Below are positions 35,137 through 42,192 of a DNA stretch of 42,192 nucleotides, in pieces. Numbering within the stretch: the stretch's first letter is position 1; each line of letters starts with the position of its first letter. The notes beneath the pieces are model-generated. The model did no database searches. It worked only from the letters and a program-made list of their open reading frames with translations, and had not been told where the DNA came from. The stretch is from assembly GCF_016583785.1 (NCBI RefSeq), contig NZ_NRRU01000045.1:1-42192 (forward strand), given 5' to 3'. The DNA is from Rubrivivax gelatinosus. GTDB lineage: Bacteria; Pseudomonadota; Gammaproteobacteria; Burkholderiales; Burkholderiaceae_C. A program made the position numbers and the translations under genes.

Positions 35137-35154
35137 GCAGGCTCCAAGGCCTGC
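35137..35154. terminator. Small hairpin between convergent tolA and pcp
   Basis: GCAGGC and GCCTGC enclose TCCAAG 12 nt after the tolA stop. It is symmetrical enough to serve both convergent genes but lacks a T-run. Confidence 0.3.
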
Positions 35155-35199
35155 TACGCCGCAGTCGGGCCGGAACGCGATTTCACGCGCGCCGGCGGA

Positions 35200-35850
35200 T
35201 CAGCTCTCCGCGCCGCCACCCACCCGCAGATCCTCCCGCGTGCGCCAGGCCGTGCGCAGCGCCAGCCGCACCGCCTCGACCTGGGTCGCGAGCGGCAGGC
35301 TGGGCGCGCCGCGCTGGCGTGCCGCCTGTTCGGGCAGCAGCGGCAGGTGCATGAAACCGCCGCGCACGCCGGGGCGCGTGGCCAGGCGGTGCATCAGGCC
35401 GTAGAAGACGTGGTTGCAAACGAAGGTGCCGGCGCTCTGCGACACCGAGGCCGGCAGGCCCGCGTCCTGCAGCGCCGCGACCATCGCCTTGATCGGCAGC
35501 GTCGAGAAGTACGCCGCCGGGCCGCCGGCGACCACCGGCTGGTCGACCGGGCACGCGCCGGCGTTGTCGGCGATGCGCGCGTCGTCGACGTTGATCGCGA
35601 CCCGCTCCAGCGTGAAATCGGGCCGCCCGCCGGCCTGGCCGAGCTGCAGCACCAGCGCCGGCGCGTGCCGCGCCAGCCCCGCGTCCAGCAGCTCGAGCGC
35701 GGCGCCGAAGACGCAGGGCAGGCGCAGCGCCTCGATGCGCAGTCCATCCAGGGGTTCTCCCTGAAGCGCGGCGCAAACCTCCCACGAAGGATTGATGGAT
35801 TCGCCGCCAAAGGGCTCGAATCCGGTCAGTAGCAAAACCGGTTGCTTCAT
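35200..35850 (-). CDS. pcp: Pyroglutamyl-peptidase I
   Basis: Removes N-terminal pyroglutamate (5-oxoproline) from peptides in the cytosol. The 216-residue protein has the Glu-Cys-His triad in the usual places: LERVAINVDDARI (Glu), SAGTFVCNHVFYGLMH (Cys) and GGFMHLPLLPEQ (His), with LLTGFEPFGGESINPSWE at the start. The product, free 5-oxoproline, is the substrate of the 5-oxoprolinase-type enzyme encoded at 38201-41869. It is divergent from the lipid A-modifying gene, with 48 bp between its ATG and that gene's GTG. Confidence 0.94.
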   Translation of the reverse strand: MKQPVLLLTGFEPFGGESINPSWEVCAALQGEPLDGLRIEALRLPCVFGAALELLDAGLARHAPALVLQLGQAGGRPDFTLERVAINVDDARIADNAGACPVDQPVVAGGPAAYFSTLPIKAMVAALQDAGLPASVSQSAGTFVCNHVFYGLMHRLATRPGVRGGFMHLPLLPEQAARQRGAPSLPLATQVEAVRLALRTAWRTREDLRVGGGAES

Positions 35851-35898
35851 TTCTATCGAGTTAATGGACCTTTAAGCGCGCCGTCACACAGTGATGCC

Positions 35899-37542
35899 GT
35901 GACGACAAAACCCATCGCCGACGCCGAGCCCGAACGCTGGACGATACGCGCCAGCAGCGAAACCCTGTTGCTGGCCGCCAGCGTGTTCTGGGCGCTCGCG
36001 GTCAACCAGCGTTTCTTCGCCAGCGCCGTGGCCGGGCAGAACCTGGGCAGCAGCATCGGTTTCATCGCCGCGCTCGGCGCCGCGCTGGTCGCGCTGCACT
36101 TCCTGCTGCTGGCGCCCTTCATGACGCGGCTGACGATCAAGCCGCTGCTGGCGCTGGTGCTGGTCGCGACCGCCTTCGCCGCGCATTACATGGACGAGTT
36201 CGGCATCTACCTCGACCCGTCGATGCTGCGCAACGTGATGCGCACCGACGTCGGCGAGGCGCGCGAGCTCTTCACCGCTTCGCTCGTGCCCGACCTGCTG
36301 CTGCTGGCCGTGCTGCCGCTGCTCGTGCTCTGGCGCGTGCGCGTCGTGCGCCGGGGCTGGGCGCAGGCGCTGGGCGTGCGCATCGCCGCCATCGGCCTGG
36401 CCGCAGCGGTGCTGGTCGGCGTCGTCGTCGCCCAGTACCAGCCGCTGGCCTCGCTGATGCGCAACCAGCACGAGCTGCGTTACCTGGTGACGCCGGCCAA
36501 CTACCTGTGGTCGCTGGCCAGCGTCGCCGGCCGCGAGGCGCGCGCCGCCGGCCCGAAGCGCACGCTCGGCGCCGACGCCCGGCCCGGCCCGAGCTGGCGC
36601 ACCGGCGAGCGGCCCAAGGTGGTGGTCTTCGTCGTCGGCGAGACCGCACGCGCCGCCAACTGGGGGCTGGGCGGCTACGCCCGCCAGACCACGCCCGAGC
36701 TCGCGGCACTGCAGGTCGTCAACTTCCGCGACGTCACCAGCTGCGGCACGAATACCGAGGTCTCGGTGCCGTGCATGTTCTCGGCCCTGGGCCGGCGCCA
36801 CTACGACGAGAGCACGATCCGGGGCAGCGAATCGCTGCTGCACGTGCTCGCACGCGCCGGCGTCGGCGTGCGCTGGCGCGACAACCAGGCCGGCTGCAAA
36901 GGTGTCTGCGACGGCCTGCCGACAGAGACCGCCGCCGCGGTCGCGCCGAAGGCACTGTGCCCCGACGGCCGCTGCCTCGACGACGCGCTGCTCTCGGGCC
37001 TGGACGGCTGGCTCGAGCAGGTGCAGGGCCGGCAGCTGCTGGTGCTGCACCAGCTCGGCAACCACGGCCCGGCGTACTCGCGCCGCTACCCGCCGGCCTT
37101 CGAACGCTTCAAGCCGGCCTGCCAGGACGAGGACCTGCGCCACTGCTCGCGCCAAGAGATCGTCAACGCCTACGACAACGCCGTGCTCTATACCGACCAC
37201 GTGCTGGCGACGCTGGTGCGCACGCTCCAGGCGCACGCCGACCGGGTGGACGCGACGCTGGTCTACGTCAGCGACCACGGCGAGTCGCTGGGCGAGAACA
37301 ACTTCTACCTGCACGGCCTGCCCTGGCCGATCGCCCCGGCCGAGCAGAAGAAGGTGCCGATGATCGTCTGGTCCACGGCCGACGGCACGCTCGACACCGC
37401 CTGCCTGGCGCGCCGCGCCGCGCAGCCGGCCAGCCACGACAACCTGTTCCACCTGATGCTCGGGCTGCTGGACGTGCAGACCTCGCTGTACGAGCCCGCG
37501 ATGGACCTGGGCGCCGGCTGCCGACGCGAGCTGACCCCGTGA
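35899..37542 (+). CDS. Phosphoethanolamine transferase (EptA-like)
   Basis: A 547-residue inner-membrane enzyme that moves phosphoethanolamine from phosphatidylethanolamine to lipid A or another envelope acceptor. The N-terminal half has about five membrane helices (TLLLAASVFWALAVNQRFF, GFIAALGAALVALHFLLLAP, PLLALVLVATAFAAHYMDEF and two more); the periplasmic sulfatase-like domain has VVVFVVGETARAANWGLGGY, the nucleophile Thr in SCGTNTEVSVPCMFS, LHQLGNHGPAYSRRYP and YVSDHGESLGENNFYLHGLP. Cysteine pairs in the soluble half fit the family's disulfides. A GTG at 35899 is preferred because an ATG at 35842 would lie inside the divergent pcp start. Coupled by ATGA-type overlap (GTGA) to the PAP2 gene. 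Confidence 0.92.
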   Translation: MTTKPIADAEPERWTIRASSETLLLAASVFWALAVNQRFFASAVAGQNLGSSIGFIAALGAALVALHFLLLAPFMTRLTIKPLLALVLVATAFAAHYMDEFGIYLDPSMLRNVMRTDVGEARELFTASLVPDLLLLAVLPLLVLWRVRVVRRGWAQALGVRIAAIGLAAAVLVGVVVAQYQPLASLMRNQHELRYLVTPANYLWSLASVAGREARAAGPKRTLGADARPGPSWRTGERPKVVVFVVGETARAANWGLGGYARQTTPELAALQVVNFRDVTSCGTNTEVSVPCMFSALGRRHYDESTIRGSESLLHVLARAGVGVRWRDNQAGCKGVCDGLPTETAAAVAPKALCPDGRCLDDALLSGLDGWLEQVQGRQLLVLHQLGNHGPAYSRRYPPAFERFKPACQDEDLRHCSRQEIVNAYDNAVLYTDHVLATLVRTLQAHADRVDATLVYVSDHGESLGENNFYLHGLPWPIAPAEQKKVPMIVWSTADGTLDTACLARRAAQPASHDNLFHLMLGLLDVQTSLYEPAMDLGAGCRRELTP

Positions 37543-38216
37543 CCCGGGCCCACGGGGTCCCGCGCGACCTGGTCGTCACGCTGGTGGCGCTGCTGCCGGT
37601 ACTCGCCTGGGACATCAGCGGCCTGGACCTGCCGGTCGAACGCCTGCTCGGGACCGCCGCCGGCTTCGGCTGGCGCAGCCACTGGCTCACCAGCATCGTG
37701 CTGCACCAGGGCGGGCGCGCGCTCGCCTGGATCGTCTTCGGCCTGCTCGTCGTCAACGTGCTGCGGCCGCTGGCCGGCTGCTCGCTGCCGCGTGCAGAGC
37801 GCTTGCGCTGGGTGCTGGTGACGCTGGCGGTGCTGGCCGTCGTGCCCGTGTTCAAGGACATCAGCGCGACCAGCTGCCCCTGGTCGCTGGCCGAGTTCGG
37901 CGGCAGCGCCGCCTACGTGCCGCACTGGCAGCTGGGCCTGAGGGACGGCGGCCCGGGCGGCTGTTTCCCGTCGGGCCATGCGACCTCGGCGGCGGCCTAC
38001 TTCACCGGCTGGTTCGCGCTGCGCACGCGCCACCCGCTGGCGGCGCGGCGCTGGCTGGCGCTGGCGCTGCTGCTGACCCTGCTCTTTGGCGCCGGCCAGG
38101 TGCTGCGCGGCGCGCACTACGTCAGCCACGTGCTCTGGGCCGCCTGGTTGTGCTGGGCCGCGGCGGCGCTGACGGCGCCGCGGCCGGCACCCGCCGCCGC
38201 CTACGCTGCGCCGTAG
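37539..38216 (+). CDS. PAP2-family membrane phosphatase
   Basis: A 225-residue integral membrane phosphatase with five to six helices. Phosphatase motifs: [10 protein letters not shown] (motif 1, with the usual Arg-Pro replaced by Cys-Pro), FPSGHATSA (motif 2 with the general acid His) and [11 protein letters not shown] (motif 3; Arg and His kept). Relatives dephosphorylate lipid A or undecaprenyl/phosphatidyl phosphates. Its GTG overlaps the stop of the phosphoethanolamine transferase gene, so the two probably act on the same envelope lipid. The last 16 nt overlap, tail to tail, with the 5-oxoprolinase-type gene. Confidence 0.88.
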   Translation: MTRAHGVPRDLVVTLVALLPVLAWDISGLDLPVERLLGTAAGFGWRSHWLTSIVLHQGGRALAWIVFGLLVVNVLRPLAGCSLPRAERLRWVLVTLAVLAVVPVFKDISATSCPWSLAEFGGSAAYVPHWQLGLRDGGPGGCFPSGHATSAAAYFTGWFALRTRHPLAARRWLALALLLTLLFGAGQVLRGAHYVSHVLWAAWLCWAAAALTAPRPAPAAAYAAP

Positions 38217-41200
38217 CCGCCGCCGCCCGGCGTCTCGACGACGAAGACATCGCCCGGCTGCATCGCCACCGAGCCGATATGGCCCAGCGGCTCGACGCGG
38301 CCGTCGGCGCGTTCGACCCGGTTCACGCCCACCGCCCCCGGCGCGCCGCCGGCCAGCCCGAAAGCCGGCACCTGGCGCCCGTTGCTGAGGATGGATGCGG
38401 TCATCGCCTCGAGGAAGCGGAGGCGGCGCACACCGCCGTCGCCGCCGCGCCAGCGGCCGGCGCCGCCGGAGCCGGCGCGCAGCCTGTAGCTCTCCAGCAG
38501 CACCGGGAAGCGGTGCTCCAGCACTTCGGGGTCGGTCAGGCGCGAGTTCGTCATGTGCGTCTGCACGACCGCGGTGCCGTCGAAGCCGCCGGTCACGCGC
38601 CCCGCGGCGTCGAAGACGGCGCCGGCACCCGAGCCGCCGGAAATCGTCTCGTAGTACTGGTGGCGCTCGTTGCCGAAGGTGAAGTTGCTCATCGTGCAAG
38701 GCCCCGAGGCCATCACGCCGAGCGCGCCGTAGAGCGCGTTGGTGACACACATCGAGGTCTCGACATTGCCCGCCACCACCGCCGCCGGCGGCCGCGGGTT
38801 CAGCATCGAGCCCTCGGGCACGATCACCTTCAGCGGCTTCAGGCAGCCGGCGTTCAGCGGGATGTCGGCGTCGACCAGGGTGCGGAAGACGTAGAGCACC
38901 GCCGCCATCGTCACCGCCTTGGGCGCATTGAAGTTGTTCGGCAGCTGCTCGCTGGTGCCGGAGAAATCGATCGTCGCTTCGCGCGCGCCAGTGTCGACGG
39001 TGACCTGCACGCGGATCACGGCGCCGTTGTCCAGCGGCAGTTCGAAGGCGCCGTTCTTCAGCGCACCGATGACGCGCCGCACCGACTCCTCGGCGTTGTC
39101 CTGCACATGGCCCATGTAGGCCGCGACCGTCTCGCGACCGTACTGGGCGACGATGGCGCGCAGCTCGTGCACGCCCTTCTCGTTGGCGGCGATCTGGGCA
39201 CGCAGGTCGGCCAGGTTCTGCTCGGGGTTGCGCGCCGGGTGCGGGCCCGACGCCAGCAGCGCGCGCATTTCGGCTTCGCGCAGCCGGCCGTCCTGCACCA
39301 GCAGCACGTTGTCCAGCAGCACGCCTTCCTCGGCGATGGTGCTCGAGAACGGCGGCATCGAACCCGGCGTCGAACCGCCGATGTCGGCGTGGTGGCCGCG
39401 GCTGGCGACGAAAAACGCCGGCTTCGCATCGGCCGCGTCCAGGTAGACCGGGGTGACGACGGTGACGTCGGGCAGATGGGTGCCGCCGTGGTAGGGGTCG
39501 TTGAGCGCGTAGACCTCGCCCGCTTGCATGCCGGGGTTGCGCTCGATGACGCTGCGGATGCTCTCGCTCATCGAGCCCAGGTGCACCGGCATGTGCGGTG
39601 CGTTCGCGATCAGCCGGCCCTCGGCGTCGAAGAGCGCGCAGGAGAAGTCGAGCCGCTCCTTGATGTTCACCGAGTAGGCGGTGTTCTGCAGCCGCGAGCC
39701 CATCTGCTCGGCGATGCTCATGAACAGGTTGTTGAACACCTCCAGCATCACCGGGTCGGCCTCGGTGCCGGCGGCGTGCACGGCGGCACGCGGCAGCACA
39801 CGCTCCAGCTCCAGCGGCCCGCCAGGCGCGCCCGGGTCGGCCGCCAGCGTGGCGGGGCGCACACGCGCGCGCCAGCCGGGTTCGACGACGGTGGTGGCGT
39901 TGCGTTCGGCCAGGATCGCCGGGCCGTCGACGACGGCGCCGGCGCGAAGCTGCTCGCGCACGTAGAGCCCGGCGTCCTGCCAGCCGCCGCTGTAGACGCG
40001 CACGCGCGCCGCGGCCTCGGGCACGAAGGCGGCGGGTTCGATCGGCGCGGCGGCTTCGTCGAAACCTTCGCCGGCGGCGACGGCCTCGACCGAAACCGCT
40101 TCGACGACGAGGCAGCGCCCCGGCATCACGAAGGCAAAACGCAGCCGGTAGGCGGCTTCGAAGGCGGCCGCGAGCGCGGCGACGCCGTCGCCTGCTGCCA
40201 GCGCCAGTTCGAGCGCGGTGTCGGTGCCGGCGTAACGCAGCAGCAGGCGCGGGCGCAGCTCGATGCCTTCGGGCGCGACGCCCTGCGCCACCAGCTCATC
40301 GCTTGCCGCGCCGCCGAGCTGCTGCAGCCGCTCGCGCGCCGCGGCCAGGCCGGTGGCGTCCAGCGGCTGCTCGAGCGAGGCTTCGCGCATCACGATGCGA
40401 TCGGCCAGCCCCATGCCGTAAGCCGAGAGCACGCCGGCCAGCGGGTGCACGAAGACACGCGTCATGCCCAGCGCGTCGGCGACGCCGCAGGCGTGCTGGC
40501 CGCCGGCGCCGCCGAAACACTGCAGCGTGTAGCCGGTGACGTCGTAACCGCGCGCCACCGAGATGCGTTTGATCGCGTTCGCCATGTTCTGCACCGCGAT
40601 CGCGACGAAACCCTCGGCCAGCGCCTCGGGCGTGGTCTCGCGCCCGGTCGCGGACACGACCTCGGCGGCCAGCGCCTGGAAACGCGCGACGACGCCGTCG
40701 CGGTCCAGCGGCTCGTCGGCGCCGGGGCCGAAGACCCGCGGGAACCAGGCCGGCTGCACGCGCCCCAGCAGCACGTTGGCGTCGGTCGTCGCCAGCGGCC
40801 CGCCGCGGCGGTAACACGCCGGGCCGGGGTTGGCGCCGGCACTCTCGGGGCCGACACGCAGGCGCGCGCCGTCGAAAGCGAGGATGGAGCCGCCGCCGGC
40901 GGCCACGGTGTGGATGCTCATCATCGGCGCGCGCATGCGCACCCCGGCGACCTGGGTCTCGAAGGCGCGCTCGAACTCGCCGGCGTAGTGGCTGACGTCG
41001 GTGCTGGTGCCGCCCATGTCGAAGCCGATCACCTTGCCGTGGCCGGCGGCCAGCGCCGTGCGCACCATGCCGACGATGCCGCCGGCGGGCCCGGACAGGA
41101 TCGCGTCCTTGCCCTGGAACCGCGTCGCTTCGGTCAGCCCGCCCGAGCTCTGCATGAACAGCAGGCGCACGCCCGGCATGTGCGCGCCGACACGCTCGAC

Positions 41201-41869
41201 GTAGCGCCGCAGGATGGGCGACAGATAGGCGTCGACCACCGTCGTGTCGCCGCGCGGCACGAACTTCATCAGCGGGCTGGTGCGGTGCGAGACGCTGACC
41301 TGCTCGAAACCGGCGGCGCGTGCCAGGCGCTCGGCCGCCGCCTCGTGCGCCGTGTGGCGCCAGCCGTGCAGGAAGACGATGGCGCAGGCGCGCAGCCCGG
41401 CGGCGCGCGCCGCGGCCAGCTCGGCCGCCAGCGCCGCTTCGTCCAGCGGCTGCAGCACCGTGCCGTCGTCCTGCACACGTTCGTCGGCCTCGGCGACACG
41501 CGCGTAGAGCAGCTCGGGCAGCACGATGTGGCGCTCGAACAGCCGCGGCCGCGCCTGCCAGGCGATGCGCAGCGCGTCGCGGAACCCCCGCGTCGTCACC
41601 AGCAGCGTCGGTTCGCCCCGGCGTTCGAGCAGCGCGTTCGTCGCCACCGTCGTGCCCATCTTCACGCAGTCGACGCGCTCGGGCGTGATCGGCTCGCCGG
41701 GTGCCAGCCCGAGCAGGCGGCGCATGCCCTCGACGGCGGCGTCCTCGTAGTGCTCGGGGTTCTCCGACAGCAGCTTGAGCGTGTGCAGCGCACCCGCCGG
41801 GTCGCGGCCGACGACGTCGGTGAAGGTGCCGCCACGGTCGATCCAGAACTGCCAGAGCCTCTTCCTCAC
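38201..41869 (-). CDS. 5-oxoprolinase / fused hydantoinase A-B family protein
   Basis: A 1222-residue ATP-dependent hydrolase in which the HyuA and HyuB halves are fused, as in eukaryotic-type 5-oxoprolinase. Residues 1-~680 (HyuA): [39 protein letters not shown], the second phosphate loop [20 protein letters not shown], and [20 protein letters not shown]. Residues ~700-1222 (HyuB): [59 protein letters not shown] and [19 protein letters not shown]. It would convert 5-oxoproline to glutamate using ATP. The start is a GTG at 41869 with GAGGAG 8 nt ahead; the frame stays open upstream to the window end, but without protein character. Ends overlapping the PAP2 gene by 16 nt. Confidence 0.9.
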   Translation of the reverse strand: MRKRLWQFWIDRGGTFTDVVGRDPAGALHTLKLLSENPEHYEDAAVEGMRRLLGLAPGEPITPERVDCVKMGTTVATNALLERRGEPTLLVTTRGFRDALRIAWQARPRLFERHIVLPELLYARVAEADERVQDDGTVLQPLDEAALAAELAAARAAGLRACAIVFLHGWRHTAHEAAAERLARAAGFEQVSVSHRTSPLMKFVPRGDTTVVDAYLSPILRRYVERVGAHMPGVRLLFMQSSGGLTEATRFQGKDAILSGPAGGIVGMVRTALAAGHGKVIGFDMGGTSTDVSHYAGEFERAFETQVAGVRMRAPMMSIHTVAAGGGSILAFDGARLRVGPESAGANPGPACYRRGGPLATTDANVLLGRVQPAWFPRVFGPGADEPLDRDGVVARFQALAAEVVSATGRETTPEALAEGFVAIAVQNMANAIKRISVARGYDVTGYTLQCFGGAGGQHACGVADALGMTRVFVHPLAGVLSAYGMGLADRIVMREASLEQPLDATGLAAARERLQQLGGAASDELVAQGVAPEGIELRPRLLLRYAGTDTALELALAAGDGVAALAAAFEAAYRLRFAFVMPGRCLVVEAVSVEAVAAGEGFDEAAAPIEPAAFVPEAAARVRVYSGGWQDAGLYVREQLRAGAVVDGPAILAERNATTVVEPGWRARVRPATLAADPGAPGGPLELERVLPRAAVHAAGTEADPVMLEVFNNLFMSIAEQMGSRLQNTAYSVNIKERLDFSCALFDAEGRLIANAPHMPVHLGSMSESIRSVIERNPGMQAGEVYALNDPYHGGTHLPDVTVVTPVYLDAADAKPAFFVASRGHHADIGGSTPGSMPPFSSTIAEEGVLLDNVLLVQDGRLREAEMRALLASGPHPARNPEQNLADLRAQIAANEKGVHELRAIVAQYGRETVAAYMGHVQDNAEESVRRVIGALKNGAFELPLDNGAVIRVQVTVDTGAREATIDFSGTSEQLPNNFNAPKAVTMAAVLYVFRTLVDADIPLNAGCLKPLKVIVPEGSMLNPRPPAAVVAGNVETSMCVTNALYGALGVMASGPCTMSNFTFGNERHQYYETISGGSGAGAVFDAAGRVTGGFDGTAVVQTHMTNSRLTDPEVLEHRFPVLLESYRLRAGSGGAGRWRGGDGGVRRLRFLEAMTASILSNGRQVPAFGLAGGAPGAVGVNRVERADGRVEPLGHIGSVAMQPGDVFVVETPGGGGYGAA

Positions 41870-42192
41870 GCCTTGCTCCTCGACGCCGCCGAATCGCGGC
41901 CCCGGCGAGTCTAGAAGCGCCGCGGCCCGATGCCGCTGCGGCGAGACCCTGAACCCGGGTGGGGCAAGACCCGCCATCTGCGCCACTTTCACCGCTTTGT
42001 TCGAGCCATGGCAGCCGCCGCCGCTTCCTAGCATCGGAAACTCGGCACCATGGACCGGGGAATTGCCCCTGTCCGTCCGCGCCGTCCTGCCCGCACCCGA
42101 GATGACCGACCTCTCCATGCCGCTGCCGCCCCCGGGCCCCGGCGGCGGATAACCCGGCAGCGGCGGCGTCGGCCAGGCGAAGGGCTCGTGGC
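41870..42192. other. Gap at the window end without a recognised gene
   Basis: 323 bp upstream of the 5-oxoprolinase start. The minus-strand frame of that gene stays open through it to the window edge, reading proline/glycine-rich sequence ([10 protein letters not shown]) that could be the tail of another gene or leader DNA. No promoter, repeat or RNA gene identified. Confidence 0.3.

Noticed and set aside
38150..41914. 1254-codon plus-strand open frame antisense to the 5-oxoprolinase-type gene
   Set aside because: Its product is His/Arg/Ala-rich without motifs; it is the usual shadow of a long high-GC gene on the other strand, whose own product is clearly conserved.

Overview
The window is a 42.2 kb, very GC-rich bacterial chromosome segment with dense, mostly ATGA/TGATG-coupled genes. 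Gene content (RibD/RibBA/RibH/NusB, YbgC-TolQRA, GlyA-NrdR under a ZTP riboswitch, a type IV minor-pilin operon, YgiQ, PEP-CTERM protein, ornithine-lipid type acyltransferase) suggests a betaproteobacterium of the order Burkholderiales, probably near Rubrivivax/Leptothrix/Roseateles. The taxonomic guess is inference from gene families, not a database match.

Region 1 (1-4.7 kb) is accessory DNA read mainly on the minus strand. A PAAR-tip protein (3181-3765) overlaps a peptidase M15-like protein (2595-3239). This is followed by a lipoprotein (2282-2659), a second nonsense-damaged lipoprotein copy (1857-2153), a 52-residue reading frame coupled to a P-loop kinase (993-1712), and an isochorismatase-family hydrolase (339-962). 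I read this as a type VI secretion effector with periplasmic immunity lipoproteins. Between kinase and hydrolase lies a scar (892-1005) in which the end of an effector gene is fused directly to the end of an immunity gene, so the locus has recombined repeatedly. A RelE/ParE-type toxin-antitoxin pair follows (4182-4711).

Region 2 (4.8-14.4 kb): YgiQ radical SAM protein, a small membrane protein, an ABC exporter, a GMC oxidoreductase coupled to a luciferase-like flavin oxidoreductase, and, convergent with it, a fused CobA-BluB enzyme (uroporphyrinogen III methylase plus dimethylbenzimidazole synthase) behind a complete cobalamin riboswitch.

Region 3 (14.4-22.1 kb): a Tat-exported metallophosphoesterase lipoprotein, an OlsB-like acyltransferase, UbiD, a membrane-anchored lytic transglycosylase, and ZTP-riboswitch-glyA-nrdR. 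Two intergenic gaps here (about 14.45 and 17.02 kb) carry copies of one dispersed repeat with identical internal spacing.

Region 4 (22.1-27.2 kb): a six-gene operon of pilin-like proteins (two FimT/GspH, PilE, PilW, an enlarged PilX, an enlarged PilV) without pilY1.

Region 5 (27.2-32.6 kb): riboflavin genes ribD, ribBA, ribH, then nusB and an aminotransferase; a PEP-CTERM protein gene with its own apparent promoter and terminator interrupts the set after ribD.

Region 6 (32.6-42.2 kb): ybgC-tolQ-tolR-tolA; pyroglutamyl peptidase (minus); a phosphoethanolamine transferase coupled to a PAP2 phosphatase; and a full-length fused 5-oxoprolinase-type protein (minus). Pyroglutamyl peptidase and 5-oxoprolinase could act in sequence to recycle N-terminal pyroglutamate to glutamate. 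No tRNA, rRNA, CRISPR array or insertion sequence was seen.
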